A stretch of DNA of 62,143 nucleotides from Rariglobus hedericola (GCF_007559335.1 NZ_VMBG01000005.1:1-62143), one strand, 5' to 3'; shown: positions 36,108 through 45,517, numbered from the stretch's first letter. Made by a program: numbers and translations. Notes: generated from the sequence alone by a model not told the origin.

Positions 36108-36461
36108 TCAAAAATCAGCCGTGCACTTCCAAATAGAGAATAATTTTAGAGAATCGATTTTCATCACTAACTGGAAATAGTGCCGATATATAACATCCGG
36201 CGAATTTCCAGCCTCCTTGGCAACGCGCACCTCGTCCCCGATCATTGCCAGGCGATAGGAAATCCAACTGTGGCGGCAAATGTCCTCTTGCCACTCGACC
36301 ACCTCGCGGATCTTCCGTGAATCTGAAGACGTATTGATCAAGGGCAGGTGTCGGTCCCTTGAGCATTTTAGCCAAGACAAGAGCGCCGGCTCGATAGGAA
36401 CCACGCGCACGGCACGACGGCCGCGGATCTTCCCCCGCCCTAGTTTAGCGCGGTGCACCAA
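36108..36461 (-). pseudogene. Tyrosine recombinase remnant (C-terminal part)
   Basis: The 117-residue frame resembles only the last third of a phage/island integrase: RRAVRVVPIEPALLSWL, then the box ICRHSWISYRLAM, then EAGNSPDVIYRHYFQLV with the probable nucleophilic tyrosine. The N-terminal DNA-binding domain and the first catalytic arginine are missing. It lies 84 bases from tRNA-Thr on the same strand, the usual place for an island integrase. The start codon in the frame is probably not meaningful. Confidence 0.7.
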
Positions 36462-36545
36462 AAGTGGACTGAACTTCTGTCCACTTTGTCACGTTTGGCA
36501 CTTTGGAGGGTTCGGGGACTACGCCCCGTTTTACCTCTCAAACAC

Positions 36546-36620
36546 TGGAGCCGATGGTCGGGATCGAACCGACGACCTGCGGTTTACGATACCGCTGCTC
36601 TACCACTGAGCTACATCGGC
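36546..36620 (-). tRNA. tRNA-Thr (anticodon CGT)
   Basis: The minus strand gives a full cloverleaf: acceptor GCCGATG with CATCGGC, D-arm GCTC/GAGC, anticodon stem GCGGT/ACCGC with loop ATCGTAA (anticodon CGT, reading ACG), T-arm GTCGG-TTCGATC-CCGAC, discriminator T and encoded CCA. It borders the AT-rich island. Confidence 0.95.
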
Positions 36621-36683
36621 CTTGCAGAGAAGGAACGGAAGAAACTCGCCCTGATTGCAATCGCAAGCCTCATTTTCCCTCCC

Positions 36684-37775
36684 GTGCCGCTCTCGACCGA
36701 CCTCTTCGATTATACCCTGCCTCCCCACCTCGTCGCGCAAACACCTGCCGCGCGCCGCGACGCCTCGCGCCTGATGGTCGTCAATCGCGCCAGTCGCACC
36801 GTCTCGCACCACACGTTTGCCGATCTGCCGCAGTTTCTCCGCGCCGGAGACACCCTCTTTCGCAACAACGCCGCGGTTCTCCCCGCCCGCCTTCATGCCA
36901 AACGCCCCACCGGTGGCGTGATCGAGTGCCTTCTGCTCCGTCCCGATACCACGCATGGCGACAACGTCTGGTGGTGCCTCGTCCGCCCCGGGAAAAAACT
37001 TCCTGTCGATGCGACGTTTGCCCACGGCGACGACTTTTCGGGTAAAATCCTCGCCAAAGATCCCGAGGGCGCCGCGCTCATCCGCTTCACCACGCCCGCC
37101 GGTCAGTCCATCGTCGATGTGGCCAACCGCCTCGGCGACGTCCCCCTCCCGCCTTACATCGAGCGCGCCGATCCGACCGCCGATCGTCCGCGTGACATCG
37201 AGCGCTACCAAACCGTTTACGCCGACCGTGGCCGCCAGGTCGCCGTCGCCGCGCCCACCGCCGGACTCCATTTCACGCCCGAGTTGCTCGCCACCCTCGC
37301 CTCGCAAGGCGTCGACGCCGCCGAGGTCACGCTCCACGTGGGCCTCGGCACCTTCAAACCCATCGACGCCGCCACCGTCGAGGATCACGCCATCCACCGC
37401 GAACTCTACGAACTCCCCGTCGCCACCCAGCGCGCGCTTTTCCCCGCCACGCGCACCGCGAGCGGCCGTCGTATCGCCGTGGGCACTACAACCGTGCGCT
37501 CGGTCGAGGACTTTCTCTCGAAGCATTCCTCGGCGCTCGATCACCCGCATTTCGCCGAGGCCGGCATTTTCATTTATCCGCCGCGCACCTTCGCCGGAGT
37601 GGATGCGCTGATCACCAACTTTCACCAGCCCCGCTCCACGTTACTCTGCCTCATCTCGGCGTTTCTTACTCCCGGTTCGACCGAGGGCATCGCCTGGTTC
37701 AAGGAAATCTACGCCGAGGCCATCGCCCGCGAATACCGGTTCTTCAGCTACGGCGACGCGATGCTGATTCTGTAA
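36684..37775 (+). CDS. queA: tRNA ribosyltransferase-isomerase QueA
   Basis: A 363-residue enzyme that transfers the ribosyl part of S-adenosylmethionine to 7-aminomethyl-7-deazaguanine in tRNA, forming epoxyqueuosine. TDLFDYTLPPHLVAQTPAARRDASRL is split here as TDLFDYTLPPHLVAQTP, then RDASRLMVVNR. NNAAVLPARL, APTAGLHFTPELL, HVGLGTFKPI and LITNFHQPRSTLLCL are family landmarks. The start is taken as the GTG at 36684; the open frame continues back through the tRNA gene and cannot be real there. Confidence 0.93.
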   Translation: MPLSTDLFDYTLPPHLVAQTPAARRDASRLMVVNRASRTVSHHTFADLPQFLRAGDTLFRNNAAVLPARLHAKRPTGGVIECLLLRPDTTHGDNVWWCLVRPGKKLPVDATFAHGDDFSGKILAKDPEGAALIRFTTPAGQSIVDVANRLGDVPLPPYIERADPTADRPRDIERYQTVYADRGRQVAVAAPTAGLHFTPELLATLASQGVDAAEVTLHVGLGTFKPIDAATVEDHAIHRELYELPVATQRALFPATRTASGRRIAVGTTTVRSVEDFLSKHSSALDHPHFAEAGIFIYPPRTFAGVDALITNFHQPRSTLLCLISAFLTPGSTEGIAWFKEIYAEAIAREYRFFSYGDAMLIL

Positions 37776-37829
37776 ATCATCCGCTCACTTGCTCTTTTAC
37801 CGGCAACGGATTGCCTCAGCGGAATTCGC

Positions 37830-38147
37830 ATGACCACACCCGCTCCGGCCACCGAATCCAACTCCGCCCCTGCCGGCATCGCGGCCTGGCGTATTCTCCT
37901 GCGCATGCTGGCGGGATTTTTTGCGATGTTCTCCTTCGCTTTCTGGGCTGCCGCGGGTTGGAACCTCGGCTGGACCAAGACCCAGATTCCCATGAAGCAG
38001 ATCGACGAGGTCACCGGCATCGAGTTTGTGACATATAAGGATCATTTTATGCCCGGCGTGGAACTCTTCGGCCCGGCGCTTTTCCTCTGTCTCGTCCTCT
38101 TCGCGATCACTTTCATCCGGCGTAAAAAACCCGCCGGCCGCAGTTAA
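37830..38147 (+). CDS. Two-helix membrane protein
   Basis: A 105-residue protein with helices at about 22-45 (ILLRMLAGFFAMFSFAFWAA) and about 78-96 (LFGPALFLCLVLFAITFI) and a basic C-terminus. The roughly 30-residue loop contains ITGIEFV-like sequence (VTGIEFVTYKDHF). No family is recognised. It lies 10 bases before the YceI-family gene and may be co-transcribed. Confidence 0.7.
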   Translation: MTTPAPATESNSAPAGIAAWRILLRMLAGFFAMFSFAFWAAAGWNLGWTKTQIPMKQIDEVTGIEFVTYKDHFMPGVELFGPALFLCLVLFAITFIRRKKPAGRS

Positions 38148-38157
38148 TCTTCCTATT

Positions 38158-38772
38158 ATGAAACCCACCCTGCTCCTCGCCTCGCTCGCCCTCGCCACGT
38201 CCCTCACCGCCGCCCCGACTTCCTTCGATTTCAAGGATCCGAAAGGCGTCAACGCCGTCCAGTTTCACCTCGATTCCCTGCTCGAGCCGATCTCCGGCAC
38301 CGCCAGCGGAGTCACCGGCACCGTGAGCTTCGACCCCGAAGCTCCTGCGGCCACCACCGGCAAGATCGTGATCGAAGCCGCGTCGCTCAAGGTCTCCAAC
38401 TCGACCATGACCGGCCACCTCCTTAGCGACGGTTGGATCGACGCCAAGGGCAGCCCCGAAATCACCTTCGAACTGGTGAAACTCGACAACGCAAAGACCA
38501 CCGGCACCACCACGACCGCCGACGCCACGGGCAAATTTACGCTTAAGGGAGTGACCAAGGAAATCACCGTGCCGGTCAAACTCACCTACCTCGCCGGCCA
38601 GTTCGGCAAGCGCATCGGCAAGCCCGAGATGGGCGGCGACCTGCTGGTCGTGCGCGGCGAATTCACCATCAACCGCGGCGACTACGGAATCAAACCCGGC
38701 GAGAACGAGGACAAGGTCTCCAACGAGATCAAACTCACCCTCGCCATCGTCGGCAGCGCCCCGAAGGCCTGA
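38158..38772 (+). CDS. YceI-family periplasmic lipid-binding-type protein
   Basis: A 204-residue exported protein with a signal peptide (about residues 1-19). The lipocalin-like YceI fold is marked by FDFKDPKGVNAVQFHLDSLL, GTVSFDPEA, STMTGHLLSDGWIDA and a C-terminal FTINRGDYGIKPGEN. Family members bind isoprenoid-like lipids. The residue run before INRGDYGI is typical. Confidence 0.92.
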   Translation: MKPTLLLASLALATSLTAAPTSFDFKDPKGVNAVQFHLDSLLEPISGTASGVTGTVSFDPEAPAATTGKIVIEAASLKVSNSTMTGHLLSDGWIDAKGSPEITFELVKLDNAKTTGTTTTADATGKFTLKGVTKEITVPVKLTYLAGQFGKRIGKPEMGGDLLVVRGEFTINRGDYGIKPGENEDKVSNEIKLTLAIVGSAPKA

Positions 38773-38794
38773 GTCTCGTTTCAGCCACTGTTGA

Positions 38795-38825
38795 GCCGGC
38801 CGCAATCACGGCCGGCTTTTTTATT
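38795..38825 (+). terminator. Intrinsic terminator after the yceI-family gene
   Basis: GCCGGCCG, loop CAATCA, CGGCCGGC followed by TTTTTTATTT. Confidence 0.9.
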
Positions 38826-38827
38826 TG

Positions 38828-38920
38828 TCTCGCGAAGGACACGAAGGCCGCGAAGTAAGAAACCGCTACACGGCCTTTCTTTTCCGAACCTTCGCCTCCT
38901 TTCCATCCTTCGCGAGACCC
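38828..38920. repeat. CTCGCGAAGGACACGAAGG-type inverted repeat
   Basis: TCTCGCGAAGGACACGAAGG starts near 38828, and its partner CCTTCGCGAGA ends near 38918, just before the TPR gene. A further internal copy of CCTTCGCC is present. It is an intergenic repeat class of its own in this window. Confidence 0.55.
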
Positions 38921-38933
38921 TCCTTCCGATCCC

Positions 38934-39296
38934 ATGACCGACGCCGAACTCCAGACTCTGATCGAAGACGCCACGTTTGATTACACGATGGGTGACACCG
39001 ACGCGGCCTTGGCCAAACTCGCCCGCGCCACCGAAGCCGCGCCCGCATCCTTCGAAGCCTGGCACGCGCTGGCGGAAATCCATTTCAGCCTGCGCCGTTT
39101 TGACGACGCGCTGCACGCCGCCGAAAAAGCCCACGCCGTGCGCAGCGACGATCTGTTCATCAACACCACGCTGTCACGCATCTGGATGGAAAAAGGCGAC
39201 AAGGCCACCGCCGAGAAATACGGCGCGCAGGCCAAGATTCTCAGCTGGAAAGACCAGCTCAAGAACCCCGAGGCCCATCAGGGCGGCGTGCAGTAA
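38934..39296 (+). CDS. TPR-domain protein
   Basis: A 120-residue cytosolic protein with about three tetratricopeptide repeats: DAALAKLARATEAAPASFEAW, read as DAALAKLARATEAAP then SFEAWHALAEIHF; RRFDDALHAAEKAHAVRSDD; and DKATAEKYGAQAKILS. It probably mediates protein-protein contacts. No partner is evident. Confidence 0.82.
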   Translation: MTDAELQTLIEDATFDYTMGDTDAALAKLARATEAAPASFEAWHALAEIHFSLRRFDDALHAAEKAHAVRSDDLFINTTLSRIWMEKGDKATAEKYGAQAKILSWKDQLKNPEAHQGGVQ

Positions 39297-39310
39297 ATCT
39301 TAATTGGCAC

Positions 39311-39353
39311 AAAAAAGGCCGGAGCCCGTGAATCACGGAACTCCGGCTTTTTT
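39311..39353. terminator. Bidirectional terminator
   Basis: AAAAAAGGCCGGAG ... CTCCGGCTTTTTTA around a CCGTGAATCACGG loop, between convergent genes ending at 39296 and 39365. Confidence 0.9.
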
Positions 39354-39364
39354 ATAGCATCCGC

Positions 39365-40849
39365 TTAAGAGGCGTCCGGCGCCTTGTCCGTCGCAGGAGC
39401 AGCCGGAGCGGGCTTCGCATCCGTGCCAAGGAACGACGGCAGGTTCAGACCCACGCTCTTCGCGAGTTCGTTGATCGGCAGCACGCCTTTGTAGAGGTCC
39501 TGCACGAACTGGCCAGGGCCGGCGGACGCACCGCCACCACCCGCGCCGCCGCCCATGACGATGACCTTTTCGAACGTGAGGCCCCGGATCGCGCCCGCTT
39601 GGATCTCGGCGATGCGCACGATATTTTCGGCGATGAGGAGCTGCGTGGCACCAGCCGTGTCGTCGGCGACGCGGAGGAGCTTTTCAAAGCCCTGCGCTTT
39701 CGCGTCGAGCAACGCGCGCGTGCCCTCGGCTTCGGCCGTAAGTTTGGCTTGGATACCGGAGGCCTCGGCGGAGAGCTTCGCGCGGATACCAGCGGCTTCG
39801 CCTTCGGCAACGCGTTTCACGCCCTCGGCTTCGGCATCCTTTTGAATGATGTAAGCGGCGGACTGACCCTTCTGGAGAATCTCGGACTGGGCGGCCTTGG
39901 CCTCGGCGTCGATGCGCACGCGCTGTTTGTCCACCTCGGCCTTCACGATCTGGTCGGCCTGCTGGGCGGCCTTGTCGCGGTCGGCACGGGCGAGTTCGGC
40001 TTCCTGCTGGGCTTTGTAGCCTTCTTGGAGGACGCGGGCCGAGGCGACCTGTTGGGCGGCTTCAGTGCGGCGTTTCGCCTCGGCTTGGTCGAAGGCCAGG
40101 TCGGCATCGGACTTCGCGATCACGGATTGCGCGGTGTTCTGACCGCGTTTGGCTTCGGCCTGGGCGGTGGCCACGCGGATGGCCTGATCACGCTCAGCTT
40201 CGGCACGACCGATGGAGCCGCGCTGATTTTCCTGGGCGACCTTGATGTGCGCATCGTTGATCGCGCGGGCGGCGGATTCCTTGCCGAGCGCGTCGATGTA
40301 ACCGGACTGGTCTTTGATGTCGCGGATGTTGCCGTTGATCATGCGAAGACCGACCTTGTGGAGCTCGACTTCGACGCCCTTGGTGATCGCGGCGATGAGC
40401 TTTTCGCGGTCGTTGTTGATTTCCTCGATGGTCATCGAGGCAAACACAACGCGCATCTGGCCCATGATGATTTCGGCGGCGAGCTGCTGGACCTCGTCGA
40501 GCGAACGACCAAGCAGGCGCGTGGCGGCGTTTTGCATGACCTCAGGATCGGTGGAAATACCGATGGTGAAAGAGGCCGGAGCATCGATACGGATGTTCTG
40601 GCTGGAGAGCGCGCCGCGCAGCTCGATGTCGAGCGTGATGGGCGTAAGATCCAGGTATTGGTAGCTCTGCAGGACGGGCATCACGAAGGTGGCTCCGCCG
40701 TGGTAGCACTTGGAGGAAAGGCCGCTGGCGACCTTACCGTAGACCACGAGGATCTTGTCGGGAGGGCACATGCGATAACGCGAGAGGAGCGTCAGGCCGA
40801 CGATCATCACGAAGAGAACGGCGAGGGAAATGGCGATAATTTCGATCAT
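39365..40849 (-). CDS. Flotillin-like SPFH-domain protein
   Basis: A 494-residue membrane-scaffold protein. An N-terminal hydrophobic helix (about residues 2-24) is followed by the SPFH domain (YKVAS-type region KILVVYGKVASGLSSKCYHG, GISTDPEVMQNAATRLLGRS) and a very long Ala/Glu/Lys/Gln coiled coil (about 210-390, such as RAEAERDQ and AKAAQSEILQKG). The tail is Gly/Pro/Ala-rich. Flotillins organise membrane microdomains. The NfeD-like gene directly upstream is the usual partner. Confidence 0.92.
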   Translation of the reverse strand: MIEIIAISLAVLFVMIVGLTLLSRYRMCPPDKILVVYGKVASGLSSKCYHGGATFVMPVLQSYQYLDLTPITLDIELRGALSSQNIRIDAPASFTIGISTDPEVMQNAATRLLGRSLDEVQQLAAEIIMGQMRVVFASMTIEEINNDREKLIAAITKGVEVELHKVGLRMINGNIRDIKDQSGYIDALGKESAARAINDAHIKVAQENQRGSIGRAEAERDQAIRVATAQAEAKRGQNTAQSVIAKSDADLAFDQAEAKRRTEAAQQVASARVLQEGYKAQQEAELARADRDKAAQQADQIVKAEVDKQRVRIDAEAKAAQSEILQKGQSAAYIIQKDAEAEGVKRVAEGEAAGIRAKLSAEASGIQAKLTAEAEGTRALLDAKAQGFEKLLRVADDTAGATQLLIAENIVRIAEIQAGAIRGLTFEKVIVMGGGAGGGGASAGPGQFVQDLYKGVLPINELAKSVGLNLPSFLGTDAKPAPAAPATDKAPDAS

Positions 40850-40926
40850 TGAAGGGACGAGTTGGAGTTGGACTGGAAAGTGAAACGAAGCGGAAACGAG
40901 AAAGACGGATACGGGTCGCGAGTGCC

Positions 40927-41517
40927 TTAGAGCGGCTCGACCAGCACGGTGCGCGGGTCGACGATCTGGATGACCTTTACGCGCTCGCCACTCGGAATTG
41001 CCCGGTCTGTGACGTTGAGCGCGGCAAAAGTTTCCTGACGTCCGTGAAAGCTCACGACGACCTGGCCGCCGGAGCCCTTGGACGGAGGGAGCGTGATGTA
41101 AACGGTGCCGGTGGCGTTGAGCGCATCGTCGATTCGCACGGTTCCATCGCTACGCATGCTTTGAATGGCGCGGAACATCGCGACGATGATTCCCATGAGG
41201 ATGCCGCCGGAAACAATCGCGATGACCGTCGCGGCGAAGAGCCCCAGGCCGTTGTCGAGTGCAAGACCGCCGGCCCAGCCGAAGCCGAGAAAGAAACCCG
41301 TCAGCGGTTTTATGGAGAAGATGCCGCCGCCATCACCGGTATCGGCGTCGCCGATGGCATCTATGCTGTCGTGATGGTCAAAACCGATCATCGACAGAAC
41401 GGCGAGAATCACGGCCACGACACCAGCGATGATGCCGAATCCGTAGAACACCTGCCGCGCGAGGTTGAGTTCATCCCACCACTGCGACACTTGAGTTAGC
41501 AAAGCGAGGGTTGTCAT
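40927..41517 (-). CDS. NfeD/YuaF-like membrane protein, flotillin partner
   Basis: A 196-residue protein. Helices at about 20-42 and 70-110 surround a short acidic Gly-rich loop (GDADTGDGGG), and the C-terminal roughly 60 residues form an OB-fold domain (GQVVVSFHGRQETFAAL, IPSGERVKVIQIVDPRTVLV). This order and the adjacent flotillin gene are typical of the YuaF/YqiJ type. It is 77 bases upstream of the flotillin gene on the same strand. Confidence 0.85.
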   Translation of the reverse strand: MTTLALLTQVSQWWDELNLARQVFYGFGIIAGVVAVILAVLSMIGFDHHDSIDAIGDADTGDGGGIFSIKPLTGFFLGFGWAGGLALDNGLGLFAATVIAIVSGGILMGIIVAMFRAIQSMRSDGTVRIDDALNATGTVYITLPPSKGSGGQVVVSFHGRQETFAALNVTDRAIPSGERVKVIQIVDPRTVLVEPL

Positions 41518-41650
41518 TTAAGCGTTTGGAGTATCGCAGATAGCGCAGGCGTCCAACATTACAATGTCGATTGCAATTTCGACGCAAAAAGCAATGGAAT
41601 GCCGCCAATTGACACACGCCAAGCCGTCGCCCTAGCCTTCCCCGCTTCAC

Positions 41651-42631
41651 ATGGAAAAACCCGCTTACACACTCGAGTTCGAGAAGCCCCTGCGCGATCT
41701 GAGCGCCCAGCTTGAGCAGCTCAGCCAGCAATCCCTCGAGAACAACCTCGACCTGGCCAGCGAAATCGCCGGCATCGAACGCAAGATCGCCGCAACCCAG
41801 CGTGAGATTTATTCCAGTCTCACCCCGTGGCAGAAGGTCCAGATCGCCCGTCATCCCAAGCGTCCCTACGCCCTCGATTACGTGAACCTCCTTTGCGAAG
41901 GTTTCGTCGAGTTGCACGGCGACCGCCAGTTCAACGACGACCGCGCCCTCATCGGCGGCACCGCATTTTTCAATGGTGAGGCCGTCATGATCATCGCCCA
42001 GCAGAAGGGCCGTGAAACCAAGGAAAAGATCGCCCGTAATTTCGGCATGCCCCAGCCCGAAGGCTACCGGAAGGCCCTTCGCTTGATGAAAATGGCCGAG
42101 AAATTCGGTCTGCCCGTCATCACCTTTATCGACACCCCCGGCGCCTATCCCGGCCTCGGTTCCGAAGAGCGCCACGTCTCCGAAGCCATCGCGACCAACC
42201 TCCGCGAGATGGCCATGCTCCGCGTTCCCTCGATCTCCATCGTCGTCGGCGAAGGCGGCTCGGGCGGCGCCCTCGGCATCGGCGTGACCGACCGCGTGCT
42301 CATTTTCGAAAACAGCTACTACTCCGTCATCTCGCCCGAAGGTTGCGCGGCGATCCTCTGGAAAGATCCGGCCGCCGCCCCGAAGGCCGCCGAAGCCCTC
42401 AAGCTCAACGCCGACCAGCTGGAAAAACTCGGCGTGGTCGACGAAGTCATCGCGGAGCCATTTGGTGGCGCGCACAACGACTACGCCAAGGCCGCCGCCA
42501 CGTTGCGCTACGCGTTACACAAGCATCTCAACGACCTGCGCGGCCTCAAGGGCGATGCGCTCCTCGATGCGCGCTACGAGCGTTACCGCCGCCTCGGCAT
42601 CTACGAAGAAGCCGGCGTGGTGCACAACTGA
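41651..42631 (+). CDS. accA: Acetyl-CoA carboxylase carboxyltransferase, alpha subunit
   Basis: A 326-residue carboxyltransferase alpha subunit that, with AccD, moves the carboxyl group from biotin to acetyl-CoA in the first step of fatty-acid synthesis. YTLEFEKPLRDLSAQLEQL, SSLTPWQKVQIARHPKRP (here YSSLTPWQKVQIARHPKRP), NFGMPQPEGYRKALRLM, FIDTPGAYPGLGSEER and GEGGSGGALGIGV are all family segments. accD is not in the window. Confidence 0.97.
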   Translation: MEKPAYTLEFEKPLRDLSAQLEQLSQQSLENNLDLASEIAGIERKIAATQREIYSSLTPWQKVQIARHPKRPYALDYVNLLCEGFVELHGDRQFNDDRALIGGTAFFNGEAVMIIAQQKGRETKEKIARNFGMPQPEGYRKALRLMKMAEKFGLPVITFIDTPGAYPGLGSEERHVSEAIATNLREMAMLRVPSISIVVGEGGSGGALGIGVTDRVLIFENSYYSVISPEGCAAILWKDPAAAPKAAEALKLNADQLEKLGVVDEVIAEPFGGAHNDYAKAAATLRYALHKHLNDLRGLKGDALLDARYERYRRLGIYEEAGVVHN

Positions 42632-42633
42632 CG

Positions 42634-42712
42634 CGAAAACCTGAAACTTTGAAACCTGAGGCCTGAAGTTCTGACTTTTCAGGTTTCAAGTTTCAGCCTT
42701 CAGGTTTCTTCG
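42634..42712. repeat. GAAACCTGAGGCCTGAAG-type inverted repeat
   Basis: Between convergent genes, GAAACCTGAGGCCTGAAG faces CTTCAGGTTTC and CAGGTTTCAAGTTTCAG, forming an imperfect hairpin. The same units occur at 7150-7290. It may stop transcription from both sides. Confidence 0.6.
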
Positions 42713-42716
42713 CCCG

Positions 42717-43511
42717 TTAACGTCCGCCTCCGCGTCGCACGGTGATCAAGCGCACTTCGGTCGCGCGCTTGGCCACCTCATCGTAGTCGACCAACGCACC
42801 CGAGATGCGCACGTCGCCCTCGGCCACTTCGAAGCGTTTGGGCATGCCATCGAGAAAGCGTGAGATCACCGGCGCCACTTCGCGACCGAGCACGGAGGCA
42901 TAGGGGCCGGTCATGCCGACATCGCACATGAACGCCGTGCCTTTCGGCAACACGCTCGCATCCGCTGTGGGCACATGCGTGTGCGTGCCGAGCACCGCGA
43001 TGGCGCGTCCGTCGAGATGCCAGCCGAGCGCGATTTTTTCACTGGTGGCCTCGGCGTGAACTTCCACGAAAACGCCGTCGGCCTTGCCTTCGAGTTTCTT
43101 GAACATCGCCTCGGCGCAGAGGAACGGACACTCCGCTTTCATGCCCATAAACGTGCGGCCGAGCACGGTGAACACCGCGAGTTTAAACCCTTTGATATCG
43201 AGGATCACATGATCGGCGCCGGGGCAGGATTCAGGCAGATTGGCCGGCCGGCACACGGTCGGAAAATCATCGATCTCGTCATCCCAGCCGCGTTGATCCC
43301 ACACGTGATCGCCCAGCGTGATGGCATCGATACCGCTGCCGAGCAGCGTCTTCGCCAGCGTGGCCGTGATGCCATTGCCCGCCGCTACATTCTCGCCGTT
43401 GGCGATGACGACATCCGCCTTCAACTCGGTGCGGAGACGCGCCAGACGCTCGGTCAGAATCTCGCGGCCGGGCTTACCGACGATGTCGCCAATGAACAGA
43501 ATTTTAAGCAC
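42717..43511 (-). CDS. YmdB-family metallophosphoesterase
   Basis: A 264-residue protein of the TIGR00282/YmdB family of binuclear-metal phosphodiesterases, which act on 2',3'-cyclic nucleotides. Landmarks are MLKILFIGDIVGKPGRE, VIANGENVAAGNGIT, TLGDHVWDQ, EVHAEATSEK, LGTHTHVPTAD and MCDVGMTGP. I take GTG at 43511 as the start, which places the family's first strand at the N-terminus; the longer frame adds a non-homologous leader. Confidence 0.9.
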   Translation of the reverse strand: MLKILFIGDIVGKPGREILTERLARLRTELKADVVIANGENVAAGNGITATLAKTLLGSGIDAITLGDHVWDQRGWDDEIDDFPTVCRPANLPESCPGADHVILDIKGFKLAVFTVLGRTFMGMKAECPFLCAEAMFKKLEGKADGVFVEVHAEATSEKIALGWHLDGRAIAVLGTHTHVPTADASVLPKGTAFMCDVGMTGPYASVLGREVAPVISRFLDGMPKRFEVAEGDVRISGALVDYDEVAKRATEVRLITVRRGGGR

Positions 43512-43626
43512 GGCGCCCAAAGTGCACAGCAGACCCGCCAAACCAACCTCAAATGTCCCCGCGTTTTCCACTCTTGCCAGCCTAGGGCCGGACGGGTTTT
43601 CTCTCACCCTTACGTCATCACGTTAA

Positions 43627-45408
43627 ATGCCTATGAAATCGTCCACCTCCCCCACGTCGTTTCCCCAACCCGAAATTGGCCGCGCCATGAACGGTGCTGA
43701 CGTGGTCGTAGAGTCGCTTTCCCGTGAAGGCGTTGACGTGATTTTCGCCTATCCCGGCGGTGCTTCCCAAGAGCTTCACCAAGCCTTCGCCCGCAGTGAT
43801 AAAGTTCGCGTGATTCTCCCCCGCCACGAGCAGGGCGGCTCCTTCGCGGCCGAGGGCTACGCCCGCGCCACCGGCAAGGTCGGCGTGTGCATGGCCACGA
43901 GCGGCCCCGGCGCCACCAATCTTATTTCCGCGATCGCCGATGCCTACATGGACTCGACCCCGATGGTCGCCATCACCGGCCAGGTGTTCACCAAATTCAT
44001 CGGCAAGAGCGCGTTTCAGGAGACCGATTTCTTCGGCATGACGCTGCCCATCGTGAAGCACAGCTACCTCGTGCTCAACGCCGCCGATCTGCCGCGCGTC
44101 ATCAAAGAAGCCTTTTATCTCGCCCGCACCGGCCGTCCCGGTCCCGTGGTGATCGATATCCCGAAGGACGTGCAGCAGACCAAGCTCACGCCGGTTTTCC
44201 CGGCCACCATTTCCTTCGCCAACCCGACGCTCGGCTCCCTCCCGCAGGCCACCGACGACGAGCTCAAACGCGTGCTCGATCTGGTCTCCGCGGCCAAGAA
44301 GCCCGTCATCTACGCCGGCGGCGGCTTGATCTCCGCCGAAGCGTTTGCCGACCTGAAGACCTTCGCCGAGAAGACTAACATCCCCGTCGCCACGACGTTG
44401 ATGGGTATCGGTGCGTTCCCCGAGTCCCACCCGCTCTCCATGCGCTGGTTCGGCATGCACGGCTCGGCCTACGGCAACTGGGCGGTTGATCAAAGCGATC
44501 TCGTGCTCTGCCTCGGCGCCCGTTTCGACGACCGCATCACCGGCGACACCTCGAAGTTCGCGTCCAACGCCACGATCGTCCACATCGACATCGACCCCTC
44601 CGAGCACAACAAGAACAAGCGCGTGCAGCTCCCGATCGTGAGCGACGTGAAGCACGCCCTCGTGCGTCTCAACGAACTGATCGCGGCGGCCAAGTTCACC
44701 GCGCCCGACACCAAGGCTTGGATCACCCAGATCAACGCATGGAAACGCGACTACCCGTTCAGCTTCGAAGACCACAAGCACATCCTCCCGCAGGAAGCGA
44801 TCAAGACGCTCTACGAACTCACCAAGGGTGAAGCCATCATCGCCACCGGCGTGGGCCAGCACCAGATGTGGGCCGCGCAATTCTATCAGTTTGACGAGCC
44901 CCGCCGCTACATCAGCTCGCTGGGTCTCGGCGCGATGGGCTACGGCTATCCCGCCGCTCTCGGCGCGAAGGTCGCCTGCCCCGACAAGCAGGTCATCGAC
45001 ATCGATGGCGACGGTTCGTTCATGATGAACATCCAGGAGCTCGCCACCGCCGCGGTGGAGAAAATCGCCGCCAAGGCGATGATCCTGAATAACCAGCACC
45101 TCGGCATGGTCGTGCAGTGGGAAGACCGTTTCTACGGCTCGATCCGCGGCAACACCATCCTCGGCCACGCCGACAACATCGGCAGCCCCGACAACCCCGG
45201 CGGCCTGTATCCCGATTTCGTGAAGATCGCCGAAGGCTTCGGCGTGAAGGGTCGTCGCGTCATCAAAAAGAGCGAACTCAAGGAAGCCATCCAGGAGATG
45301 CTCGACCACGACGGCCCCTTCCTCCTCGACGTCATCGTGCCTTACACGGAACACGTGCTGCCGATGATCCCCGCCGGTAAGACGGTGAAGGAAATGATCC
45401 TCAAGTAA
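43627..45408 (+). CDS. ilvB: Acetolactate synthase large subunit
   Basis: A 593-residue ThDP enzyme that joins two pyruvates (or pyruvate and 2-oxobutyrate) in branched-chain amino-acid synthesis. The ThDP-activating glutamate lies in [13 protein letters not shown]. Other landmarks are [24 protein letters not shown]-type [25 protein letters not shown] and the ThDP/metal motif GDGSFMMN...[12 protein letters not shown] terminator follows at once, and no ilvN small subunit is adjacent. Confidence 0.96.
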   Translation: MPMKSSTSPTSFPQPEIGRAMNGADVVVESLSREGVDVIFAYPGGASQELHQAFARSDKVRVILPRHEQGGSFAAEGYARATGKVGVCMATSGPGATNLISAIADAYMDSTPMVAITGQVFTKFIGKSAFQETDFFGMTLPIVKHSYLVLNAADLPRVIKEAFYLARTGRPGPVVIDIPKDVQQTKLTPVFPATISFANPTLGSLPQATDDELKRVLDLVSAAKKPVIYAGGGLISAEAFADLKTFAEKTNIPVATTLMGIGAFPESHPLSMRWFGMHGSAYGNWAVDQSDLVLCLGARFDDRITGDTSKFASNATIVHIDIDPSEHNKNKRVQLPIVSDVKHALVRLNELIAAAKFTAPDTKAWITQINAWKRDYPFSFEDHKHILPQEAIKTLYELTKGEAIIATGVGQHQMWAAQFYQFDEPRRYISSLGLGAMGYGYPAALGAKVACPDKQVIDIDGDGSFMMNIQELATAAVEKIAAKAMILNNQHLGMVVQWEDRFYGSIRGNTILGHADNIGSPDNPGGLYPDFVKIAEGFGVKGRRVIKKSELKEAIQEMLDHDGPFLLDVIVPYTEHVLPMIPAGKTVKEMILK

Positions 45409-45436
45409 GCCGCATCCGTTCAACGGATACAAAAAA

Positions 45437-45468
45437 AGACCCGGGCCGAAAAGCCCGGGTCTTTTTAT
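45437..45468 (+). terminator. Intrinsic terminator after ilvB
   Basis: AGACCCGGGC, loop CGAAAA, GCCCGGGTCT and TTTTATT. The A-run on the other side would allow it to work in both directions. Confidence 0.92.
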
Positions 45469-45484
45469 TGATGAAAGGCAGAAA

Positions 45485-45514
45485 AGGAGGACGGACCTCC
45501 CGGTCCGTCCTCCT
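45485..45514 (-). terminator. Intrinsic terminator after fabF, built from the GGAGGACGGA repeat
   Basis: A perfect 13-base inverted repeat AGGAGGACGGACC / GGTCCGTCCTCCT with a 4-base loop, followed on the minus strand by TTTTC. The arms are the dispersed repeat seen next to the integrases, which suggests how such repeats may be used. Confidence 0.75.
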
Positions 45515-45517
45515 CGA

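Noticed and set aside
34512-36700. Direct repeat of the tRNA-Thr 3' end as island attachment site
   Set aside because: No second copy of the tRNA end was found in the left margin of the AT-rich region, so island borders stay undefined.
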